Shown here: piece by piece, positions 34,161-40,884 of the stretch
Layout of the letters: each line of letters begins with the position of its first letter
How positions within the stretch are numbered: the stretch's first letter is position 1
Assembly (NCBI GenBank): GCA_964582785.1
Contig: CAZOTT010000002.1
Coordinates: 4,775 to 68,774 of the forward strand
DNA from: JAMOQA01 sp964582785
Lineage (GTDB): Bacteria > Acidobacteriota > Polarisedimenticolia > J045
Reading direction: 5' to 3'
Length of the DNA stretch: 64,000 bases
Made by a program: the position numbers and the translations under genes
Notes under the pieces: model-generated
What the model was told of the DNA's origin: nothing
The model's input: the letters and a program-made list of their open reading frames with translations, nothing else
The model's database searches: none

Positions 34161-35078
34161 TCATCCCAGGGCGATTCCCAGGGCGAGCAGCAGACCGTGG
34201 ACGAGGGCCAGGCGGGCGGCGCGGCCCAGCAGCCCGATCCACTCCGCGGGCACCCGGGCCCGCCGGACGCCGCGGGCGATCCCCGCGGCGTCCGGGGCCG
34301 CCAGCAGCACGATCCACGGCCCGGCCCCGGTCAGTCCCCCGAGATGGAGCGCCGCCGGGACCCCGGCGAAGGCGAGCAGGAGCAGCCCGGCCACCTCCCG
34401 TTCTCCTCCCCGCCGGCCGAGGAGCACCTGGAGGGTCCGCTTCCCGGCGGCCCGGTCCGTGTCCAGGTCCCGGAGGTTGTTCACCGCGAGGAGCACGGTG
34501 GTCGTTGCCCCCGGTCCGAGGGCGGCGACCAGGGCCGCCGCGGGGACCCGCCCGCAGGACACGTACGCCGTTCCCGCCGTCGCCACGAGGCCGAAGAAGA
34601 CCAGCACGGAGAGGTCCCCGAGGCCGTGGTAGCCGAGGGGCCAGGGCCCCCCCGTGTAGGCGAGCCCGGCGAGGATCGAGACCGTCCCGATCACGATCAC
34701 CGGCCAGCCGGCGGTCCACGCCAGGTAGAGACCACAGAGCGCGGCGAGGAGCCAGGCGGCGGCGGCGGCGGCCCAGGCCCCGGCGGGAGAGAGCAGGCCC
34801 GAGGCGACCGCCCGGGGAGGTCCCACCCGCTCCCGGTCGGTGCCCCGGACCCCGTCCTGGACATCGTTGGCCAGGTTCGTGCCGACCTGGATCAGCAGGG
34901 CCCCGGCCAGGGCCGCCAGGACCGGTCCCGCCCGGAAGCAGCCCTCCCGGAAGGTGCACGCGGCCCCCACCGCCACCGGGGCGACCGCCGCCGACAGGGT
35001 TCGCGGCCGGCAGGCGAGGAGCAGGGCGCGGACGCTCCCCGGCGGGGGCAGGGAAGGTTTCCGGGCCGGCGTCGTCAC
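34161..35078 (-). CDS. menA: 1,4-Dihydroxy-2-naphthoate polyprenyltransferase
   Basis: 305 residues from GTG at 35078. UbiA-family Asp motifs are NLANDVQDGVRGTD and NNLRDLDTDRAAGKRTL. About eight hydrophobic helices cover the chain. It attaches the isoprenoid tail to DHNA in the inner membrane. It lies 15 nt after menB. Confidence 0.93.
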   Translation of the reverse strand: MTTPARKPSLPPPGSVRALLLACRPRTLSAAVAPVAVGAACTFREGCFRAGPVLAALAGALLIQVGTNLANDVQDGVRGTDRERVGPPRAVASGLLSPAGAWAAAAAAWLLAALCGLYLAWTAGWPVIVIGTVSILAGLAYTGGPWPLGYHGLGDLSVLVFFGLVATAGTAYVSCGRVPAAALVAALGPGATTTVLLAVNNLRDLDTDRAAGKRTLQVLLGRRGGEREVAGLLLLAFAGVPAALHLGGLTGAGPWIVLLAAPDAAGIARGVRRARVPAEWIGLLGRAARLALVHGLLLALGIALG

Positions 35079-35093
35079 GCGGTCCTCCCCGCC

Positions 35094-35918
35094 TCAGGGG
35101 AAGCGCGGGTACCGCCGGAAGTCCGGCTTCCGCTTCTCGAGGAAGGCCCGCTTCCCCTCCTTCGCCTCCTCGGTCAGGTAGTAGAGGAGGGTGGCGTCCC
35201 CGGCCAGCTGCTGGAGGCCCGCCTGCCCGTCGCAGTCCGCGTTGAACGCCGCCTTGAGCAGGCGGAGGGCGGTCGGCGAGAGCTCGAGGATCCGGCGGCA
35301 CCAGGCGATCGTCTCCTCCTCGAGACGGTCGAGGGGCACGACCGCGTTCACGAGTCCCATCGCCAGGGCCTCCCGGGCGTCGTACTGGCGGCAGAGGAAC
35401 CAGATTTCCCGGGCCTTCTTCTGGCCGACGATCCGGGCCAGGTAGCTCGCCCCGTACCCCCCGTCGAAGCTGCCGACCCGGGGCCCGGTCTGGCCGAAGC
35501 GGGCGTTCTCGGCGGCGATCGTGAGGTCGCAGATCACGTGCAGGACGTGCCCGCCGCCGATGGCGTACCCGGCCACCATCGCGATCACCGGCTTGGGCAG
35601 GGTGCGGATGCGGCGCTGGAGGTCGAGAACGTTCAGCCGGGGCACTCCCCGCTCGTCCACGTAGCCGCCGTCGCCCCGGATCTTCTGGTCGCCGCCGGAG
35701 CAGAACGCCTCCGTGCCGGCGCCGGCCAGGATCGCCACCCCGATCGCGGGGTCGTCCCGGATGTTGGCGAAGGCGCGCATCATCTCGTCCACGGTGCGGG
35801 GACGGAAGGCGTTCCGCACGTGGGGCCTGTTGATGACCACCTTGGCGATCCCCTCCTCCGACTTGTAGAAGAGGATGTCCTCGAACCCGGGGATTTCCTT
35901 CCACTCGACTCCGTTCAT
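35094..35918 (-). CDS. menB: 1,4-Dihydroxy-2-naphthoyl-CoA synthase
   Basis: 274 residues from ATG at 35918. It is a crotonase-fold enzyme with CSGGDQKIRGDGGY, GYAIGGGHVLHVICDLTIAAENARFGQTGP and GSFDGGYGASYLARIVGQKKAREIWF, which are highly characteristic of MenB. The end PDFRRYPRFP is also typical. It cyclises OSB-CoA to DHNA-CoA. Its product would need a thioesterase such as the one at 24481. It lies 31 nt after menD. Confidence 0.96.
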   Translation of the reverse strand: MNGVEWKEIPGFEDILFYKSEEGIAKVVINRPHVRNAFRPRTVDEMMRAFANIRDDPAIGVAILAGAGTEAFCSGGDQKIRGDGGYVDERGVPRLNVLDLQRRIRTLPKPVIAMVAGYAIGGGHVLHVICDLTIAAENARFGQTGPRVGSFDGGYGASYLARIVGQKKAREIWFLCRQYDAREALAMGLVNAVVPLDRLEEETIAWCRRILELSPTALRLLKAAFNADCDGQAGLQQLAGDATLLYYLTEEAKEGKRAFLEKRKPDFRRYPRFP

Positions 35919-35949
35919 CCCGTGCTCTCCCTTCGGACCCTGCCGGTCC

Positions 35950-37734
35950 TCACGAAGCGTCGAAGCCGGCCCGGCGCGCCGCCTCGTCCGCGAGCCGGCG
36001 CAGCCGGGACGCGATTCCCTCCCCGTCGGTGGGGACCGCCACCACCGACGGACCGTTCCCCCGGACGGCCTCCGCCAGGGCCGCCGCCAGCTCGTCCTCG
36101 GTTTCCACCCGCACGGCCGGGATCCCGTGGGCCCGGGCCAGGGCCACCGGGTCCGGGCCTCCCGGGCACCGGAACAGGTCCTCGAAGGCGTTCCCGGGCA
36201 GTCCCGCGCGGGAGACCGGGAGGCCGTCGAAGATCCGCCCGCCGCCGTTCTCGAGCACGACGGCGACGGCGGGGCCGGACGCCCGGGCCAGGACCTCCAG
36301 GCTGCCCGCGTCGTGCCGGAACGCCAGGTCCCCGAGCAGCCCGACGGCGGCCGTTCCCCGGGCGGAGACCGCCCCCGCGAGCTGGGCGAGCCCGCCCTCG
36401 ATGCCGCTCTGGCCCCGGCGATGAAGGACTTCCAGGGAGGCGAGGTCGCCCGGCGCGTGGAGGTCCAGCTCCCGGACCGGAAGCCCGTTCCCGGCGAGGA
36501 GGAGCGTTCCATCCGGCAGGCTCTCGACCACGGCCCGGACCGCCCGGGCCTCCGGGAGCGGGCGGAGACTCCCTTCCCGGGCGGCGATCGCGGCCTCGGC
36601 CTGCCGGACCGCCGTCTCGAAACCCTCCCAGGCACGGGCCCACTCCGGGCTCACGCGCCACCCGGCCAGTTGTTCCCGCAGGAGGTCCAGGGCCTCGACC
36701 GGGTTGCCCGCGAGGATCTCCACCGCCCGGCCCGCGGGATCGTTCCAGCCGTGCTCCGCCAGGATCACCAGGGACAGGTCCCCGGCCCCGGCCAGCAGTT
36801 CCGAGAACCCGCGGGAAACCGGGGGCAGGCCCACCTGCACGACCAGGTCGGGGCGCAGCGCTCGCCGGCCGGCGGGGTGACGCCAGGCGAGGTCGAAACG
36901 ATCGCCCGCGGGGAAGGTCCCGTGGCGGTTTCCCCGGTAGCGCCAGCCGCTGGCCGCCTCGGCGAGGAGGGGGATGCCGGTGGCGCGGCAGAAGGCGGCC
37001 ACGGCCGCCAGGTCCCGGTGCCGCCGGGCCGGGCCGGGGCCCGCCAGGAGGACCGGCCGCCGGGCCCGGCGCAGCCGCGCGGCGAGATCCCCGATCGCCC
37101 CGCGGGGGGGCCGCCGGTCCGCCGGGCGCGGACGGGGCACGCCCCACCCGGGGGTGGCGGGTTTCCCCGGGAGGAGTTCGTCGATCACGGGGACCCGGGC
37201 GGGCAGGAGCGGCTTGCGGAACGGAACGTCCAGGTGGACCGGGCCCGGCACGGGGGACGCCGTCGCGGCCGCCGCCCGGGTTCCTACCCGGCGCCACGGG
37301 GCCGCGCCCGGCGACCCCGGGGACGGTGCGTCCAGCCGGGCGAAGAAGCGGACGTGCCGGCCGAACAGGTCCTGGTCCGTCGATTGGGGTGCGTCGGTGG
37401 TCTGGAGGTCGAAGGGACGGGCGGCCGACACGAAGACGACGGGGACGCGGGCATGGTCCGCCTCGAGGACCGCGGGCAGCCAGTTGGCCGGGGCGCTCCC
37501 GGAGGTCCCGAGGACCGCCACCGGTTCGCCGGAGGCGGCGGCCAGCCCGAGGGCGAAGAAGGCGGCCCCGCGCTCGTCGAGCACCGGGGTGACGGCGAGG
37601 CCGGGGTGAAGGGCGCACGCCACCGCCAGGGGCGTGGAGCGGGATCCCGGGGAGACCACCGCCCGGGCCACGCCGCCGCCGACCAGCCCGTCCACCAGGG
37701 CCAGGGCGGCGCCCAGGTTCGCCCGGCCGCTCAC
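35950..37734 (-). CDS. menD: SEPHCHC synthase (menaquinone biosynthesis MenD)
   Basis: 594 residues from GTG at 37734, overlapping menF as GTGA. It is ThDP-dependent: VVSPGSRSTPLAVAC at the start, LDERGAAFFALGLA (catalytic Glu), VLGTSGSAPANWLPAVLEA and STDQDLFGRHVRFFARLDAP. The cofactor region LLGDLAFRHDAGSL precedes VVLENGGGRIFDGLP. It joins isochorismate with 2-oxoglutarate. Length and motifs are normal. Confidence 0.95.
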   Translation of the reverse strand: MSGRANLGAALALVDGLVGGGVARAVVSPGSRSTPLAVACALHPGLAVTPVLDERGAAFFALGLAAASGEPVAVLGTSGSAPANWLPAVLEADHARVPVVFVSAARPFDLQTTDAPQSTDQDLFGRHVRFFARLDAPSPGSPGAAPWRRVGTRAAAATASPVPGPVHLDVPFRKPLLPARVPVIDELLPGKPATPGWGVPRPRPADRRPPRGAIGDLAARLRRARRPVLLAGPGPARRHRDLAAVAAFCRATGIPLLAEAASGWRYRGNRHGTFPAGDRFDLAWRHPAGRRALRPDLVVQVGLPPVSRGFSELLAGAGDLSLVILAEHGWNDPAGRAVEILAGNPVEALDLLREQLAGWRVSPEWARAWEGFETAVRQAEAAIAAREGSLRPLPEARAVRAVVESLPDGTLLLAGNGLPVRELDLHAPGDLASLEVLHRRGQSGIEGGLAQLAGAVSARGTAAVGLLGDLAFRHDAGSLEVLARASGPAVAVVLENGGGRIFDGLPVSRAGLPGNAFEDLFRCPGGPDPVALARAHGIPAVRVETEDELAAALAEAVRGNGPSVVAVPTDGEGIASRLRRLADEAARRAGFDAS

Positions 37735-38876
37735 GCCGGCACCTCCCCGGTGGCCGACGGCCGGATCCCGAGGCTCGCCACCGTGGCCCGGAGCTTGGCC
37801 AGGATCTCCCGCGCCTCCCGGACCGGGTCCGAACCGGCGACGATCCCGGCGCCGGCCCGCAGGTGCAGCACGTTCCCCTGGAGGACCGCCGTCCGCAGGA
37901 GGACCGACGCCTCCACGGTCCCGTCGTCGTGCTCGACGAGCAGGGGCGCCGCGAACGCCCCCCGCGCGGGCTCCCGGGCCCGCAACCACTCCAGCGCCCG
38001 TTCCCGGGGGGCGCCCGCCACCGCGGGGGTGGGATGGAGGGCCGCCAGCACCCCGGCCGGCGTCACCCCCGGGCGGAGGCGGGCCGTGACCGGGGTGTGA
38101 AGGTGGACGAGCCCGGGCACGGAGCGGACCCGGGGGGCCCGGGGCACGACCAGTTCTTCCGCCAGGGGGGCGAGCGCCCGCCGGATGTCCCGGACGACCA
38201 GGTCGTGCTCCGCCCGGTCCTTCGGGCTGGCGAGAAGCCGTTTTCCTTCCCCGGGGCTGGCGGTTCCCGCGAGGGCCTCGGCCTCGAGAATCCCCCCCGG
38301 CCGGAGCCGGAACAGCCGCTCCGGGGTGGCCCCCAGCAGGAGCCGGCCCCCGGACAGGATGGCGAAGCGGGTGGAAGCGCCGGGCGGCCCTCCCGCCGCC
38401 AGGAGCCCGGCGACCAGGGCCCCGGGCGCCGGGGGCGCCGGGAAGACGAGGCGCGCCCCGCACGAGGGCACGATCTTTTCCGCCCCGCCCGCGTGGACCG
38501 CCGCCAGTGCCTCCTTCACCCTCCGGACCACCGCCTCTTCCGGGGGCAGCTCCAGCCTCCCCGGGGCGGGCAGGGGGGGAGGGGAGCCGGGCGGCCCTTC
38601 CCGCGGGGGGGCATCTCCGCACCACCGAGGGGGATCCCCGGGCCGGGTCCGGGTCGCGACCCACCGGGGAACCAGGGGCGGGGGGGGCGCCCAGGGGCCC
38701 GGGTCCCGGGGGTCGTCCGGGTCGAACGGCAGGATGCGCACGGAGGGCCGCCGGTCACCGGGGTCTTTCCCCTGCCCGAGCCCCACGGTGACGCGGCCGT
38801 CCTCCCGGTCGACGAGGACGAAGCCCCGGGCGAACCGGGCTCCGAGCAGTCCCTCCGGTCCGGCCGCCGGGATCAT
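37731..38876 (-). CDS. menF: Isochorismate synthase
   Basis: 381 residues from ATG at 38876. The chorismate-binding domain has the general-base Lys in AEKIVPS, GATPERLF, EALAGTASPGEGK, SPKDRAEHDLVV, LHLHTPVTARL, HPTPAVAGAPRERAL and GAGIVAGSDPVREAREI. The N-terminal half is short and Pro-rich (residues about 45-110), compared with E. coli MenF. It diverts chorismate to menaquinone. It overlaps both menG and menD by 4 nt. Confidence 0.93.
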   Translation of the reverse strand: MIPAAGPEGLLGARFARGFVLVDREDGRVTVGLGQGKDPGDRRPSVRILPFDPDDPRDPGPWAPPPPLVPRWVATRTRPGDPPRWCGDAPPREGPPGSPPPLPAPGRLELPPEEAVVRRVKEALAAVHAGGAEKIVPSCGARLVFPAPPAPGALVAGLLAAGGPPGASTRFAILSGGRLLLGATPERLFRLRPGGILEAEALAGTASPGEGKRLLASPKDRAEHDLVVRDIRRALAPLAEELVVPRAPRVRSVPGLVHLHTPVTARLRPGVTPAGVLAALHPTPAVAGAPRERALEWLRAREPARGAFAAPLLVEHDDGTVEASVLLRTAVLQGNVLHLRAGAGIVAGSDPVREAREILAKLRATVASLGIRPSATGEVPA

Positions 38877-39595
38877 CCTGCGCTCCCCCGGGGCGTCCCG
38901 ACGAAGAGGGTCGCCACCCCGGCAGTGAGGGGCCGGATCCCGATCACCCGGAGGCCCGCCCGTTCCATGGCCGCGGCGAACGCGCCGGGCGCGGGGAAGG
39001 CGCGCATGGAATCCGCCAGGTAGGCATAGGCGTCCGAGCCGGACAGGATCCTGCCGACCCGGGGCAGGACGCCGCGGATCCAGGCCCGGGCCAGCGGGGC
39101 CAGGAGACCCCGCCGCGGCTCGCCGAGCTCCAGGATCGCCACCCTCGCGCCCGGCCGCAGGACGCGGGCCATCTCCCGCAGGGCGGCCGGGCGGTCCGGC
39201 ACGTTCCGGATCCCGAAGGCGATCGTCACCCCGTCGAGGCTCCGGGAACGGAAGGGAAGGGACTCCGCCCTCCCGTGAACCAGGCTCAGCCTCCCCTCGA
39301 GACCGAGGCGCCGCAGCTTCGCCCGCCCGAGGGCGAGCATCCGCCGCGCCGGGTCGAGGCCGGTCACCCGGGCGTCCGGGTGCGCGCGACAGATCTCGAT
39401 CGCCAGGTCCGCGGTGCCCGTGGCCAGATCGAGGGCCCGGGCGCCCGCGGGGAGTTCCAGGGCGGAGACCGCCCGGCGACGCCAGCCCCGGTCGATCCCG
39501 AGGGAGAGCAACCGGTTCAGGAGATCGTACCGGTCGGCGATCCGGTCGAACATCTCCCCGCTGCCCGGGCGGGGACGGGACACCGCGGGGCTCAC
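38873..39595 (-). CDS. menG: Demethylmenaquinone methyltransferase (UbiE/MenG)
   Basis: 240 residues from GTG at 39595, overlapping the DAHP synthase stop as GTGA. MFDRIADRYDLLNRLLSLGIDRGWRR is the UbiE start. The SAM site is ALDLATGTADLAIEI and the substrate-side motifs are DGVTIAFGIRNVPDRPAAL and SGSDAYAYLADSMRAF. It does the last methylation in menaquinone synthesis. An internal ATG at the MFDRIA start is an alternative beginning. Confidence 0.94.
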   Translation of the reverse strand: MSPAVSRPRPGSGEMFDRIADRYDLLNRLLSLGIDRGWRRRAVSALELPAGARALDLATGTADLAIEICRAHPDARVTGLDPARRMLALGRAKLRRLGLEGRLSLVHGRAESLPFRSRSLDGVTIAFGIRNVPDRPAALREMARVLRPGARVAILELGEPRRGLLAPLARAWIRGVLPRVGRILSGSDAYAYLADSMRAFPAPGAFAAAMERAGLRVIGIRPLTAGVATLFVGTPRGSAG

Positions 39596-40608
39596 GGCGC
39601 GAGGGGCCTGGCCGGTCGGGCGGGCCTGGGCGGTGGCGTCGCTCCTCCCGGCCGCAGGATCGAGGCCAGCAGCCCCGGTTCGATCGCCTGGGGGCCGTCG
39701 GACAGGGCGCGGGACGGGTCGTCGTGGACCTCGACGAGCAGCCCGGCGGCGCCGGCGGCCAGGGCGGCCCGGGCCAGCGGAACGACCAGGTCCCGGCGCC
39801 CGGCCGCGTGGGACGGATCGACGATGACCGGGAGGCCCCGCACCCCCGCGAGGAGGGCGACCGCCCCCAGGTCGAGGAGGTTGCGGGTTCCCCGGTCCCA
39901 GCCCCGGATCCCCCGCTCGCACGGCAGCACCGCGGGAGCGCCGTGGGCGAGGCAGTGCTCGGCCGCCTGGAGCCACTCCTCGATCGTCGCCGCCATCCCC
40001 CGCTTCAGGAGGACGGGTTTCCCGGCCCGTCCCACCGCGTGGAGCAGGGGAAAGTTCTGCATGTTCCGGGAACCCACCTGGAGGATGTCCGCGGCCTCCG
40101 CCACCGCGTCCACCGTGGAGACCTCCATCACCTCCGTGACGAGGGCGAGGCCCTGTTCCCGGGCGGCCTCGGCGAGCCAGCGGAGGGCCCGGCGGCCGTG
40201 CCCCGCGAAGGAGTAGGGGCCGGTGCGGGGCTTGAAGGCTCCGCCCCGCAGGACGCGGGCGCCGGCCCGGGCGACCGCGGCCGCGAGCCGGTGCACCTGC
40301 TCCTCGGTCTCCGCGGCACAGGGGCCCGCCATCAGGACCGGGGGATGGTTTCCCCCGATCGCCACGCCGCCCGCGCGGACGACCCCCGGGTGGGCGTCCA
40401 CCCGGGGATGGGGACTGTCGGGAACGAAGACGTTCCGGACCCCGGGTACCGCCCGCACCGCCTCCACCGGCACCCGGGCGGAGTGGGGAAGGACCTCGAG
40501 GAGGACTTCCCCGCCGCCGTCGGCGAGACGCCGCGTCCACAGGCCCAGGCGGGCGAGGACCTGCTGGACGGCCCGCGGGTCAGCCCCGGGTGCGAGCGCG
40601 ATCGTCAT
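39592..40608 (-). CDS. 3-Deoxy-7-phosphoheptulonate (DAHP) synthase, type I beta with N-terminal ACT-like domain
   Basis: 338 residues from ATG at 40608. Residues 1-70 look like the ferredoxin-like regulatory domain of Thermotoga-type DAHP synthase. The barrel follows: VLMAGPCAAETEEQ, LRGGAFKPRTGPYSF, LVTEVMEVSTVDAV, ILQVGSRNMQNFPLLHAVG, VLLKRGMAATIEEWL, CERGIRGWDRGTRNLLDL, VIVDPSHAAGRRD and VEVHDDPSRALSDGPQAI. It makes the first shikimate intermediate and heads the menaquinone operon. The GGAGGG ribosome binding site sits in a hairpin (see 40612-40657). Confidence 0.94.
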   Translation of the reverse strand: MTIALAPGADPRAVQQVLARLGLWTRRLADGGGEVLLEVLPHSARVPVEAVRAVPGVRNVFVPDSPHPRVDAHPGVVRAGGVAIGGNHPPVLMAGPCAAETEEQVHRLAAAVARAGARVLRGGAFKPRTGPYSFAGHGRRALRWLAEAAREQGLALVTEVMEVSTVDAVAEAADILQVGSRNMQNFPLLHAVGRAGKPVLLKRGMAATIEEWLQAAEHCLAHGAPAVLPCERGIRGWDRGTRNLLDLGAVALLAGVRGLPVIVDPSHAAGRRDLVVPLARAALAAGAAGLLVEVHDDPSRALSDGPQAIEPGLLASILRPGGATPPPRPARPARPLAP

Positions 40609-40611
40609 GGC

Positions 40612-40657
40612 GACCCTCCGGTCCCCGGGACGCGGGGGCCCGCGCGCCCCGAGGGTC
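40612..40657 (-). promoter_or_regulatory. Hairpin over the DAHP synthase ribosome binding site
   Basis: Perfect 7-bp arms GACCCTC and GAGGGTC (40612-40618 and 40651-40657) enclose 32 nt with an inner GC hairpin (40631-40644). In the minus-strand RNA the 3' arm is GAGGGUC, which includes the Shine-Dalgarno GGAGGG a few nt before the ATG at 40608. Folding would hide the site. Confidence 0.45.
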
Positions 40658-40664
40658 CGCAAGG

Positions 40665-40763
40665 CTACCAGCGGGTGGTCGTGGTGCGCCAGACCGGGAG
40701 AAGGGAAGAAGCGGGGAGCCCGGGGCCCATCGCAACGGGTGCTGTCTTCAGGGGGGAGGTCAT
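40665..40763 (-). CDS. Possible leader peptide upstream of DAHP synthase
   Basis: 32 codons from ATG at 40763 to TAG, inside the 185-nt leader. It ends WRTTTTRW followed by stop, so Trp codons are at positions 25 and 32. The stop is 7 nt before the 5' arm of the hairpin that covers the DAHP synthase ribosome binding site. The start has only a weak AAAAGG upstream. Random GC-rich sequence can give TGG codons, so this is tentative. Confidence 0.25.
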   Translation of the reverse strand: MTSPLKTAPVAMGPGLPASSLLPVWRTTTTRW

Positions 40764-40793
40764 GCCTTTTCGTCCCGTCGACCCGGGCTCCCC
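40713..40793 (-). ncRNA. Structured 5' leader element of the DAHP synthase-menaquinone operon
   Basis: 12-bp perfect inverted repeat (GGGGAGCCCGGG at 40713-40724 and its complement at 40782-40793) with a nested ACGGG/CCCGT pair. The predicted start of the minus-strand transcript is at 40793, exactly where the outer stem begins. No known RNA family was recognised. Confidence 0.45.
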
Positions 40794-40799
40794 ACCGGC

Positions 40800-40828
40800 A
40801 ATCTAGGTTCGGCCCCGCGGGCCGTCCA
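40800..40828 (-). promoter_or_regulatory. Sigma70-type promoter of the DAHP synthase-menaquinone operon
   Basis: TGGACG (40823-40828), 17-nt spacer, TAGATT (40800-40805) on the minus strand. Predicted start at about 40793 gives a leader of about 185 nt. It overlaps the divergent region of the sulfatase-like gene. Confidence 0.6.
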
Positions 40829-40841
40829 CCCGGCCGCGGGG

Positions 40842-40847
40842 TAGAAT
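40842..40847 (+). promoter_or_regulatory. -10 hexamer of the sulfatase-like gene
   Basis: TAGAAT, 37 nt before the proposed CTG start. No good -35 is seen; the region overlaps the divergent promoter. Confidence 0.4.
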
Positions 40848-40884
40848 CCCCCCGGCGCCCCCGGGGGCGCCGGGGAGAGCCACC

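Noticed and set aside
40713..40793. Structured leader as SRP RNA, c-di-GMP riboswitch or guanidine-II riboswitch
   Set aside because: SRP's GGAA tetraloop and AGCA loop pairing do not form; the GEMM core and the paired ACGR loops are not matched. Left as an unclassified structure.
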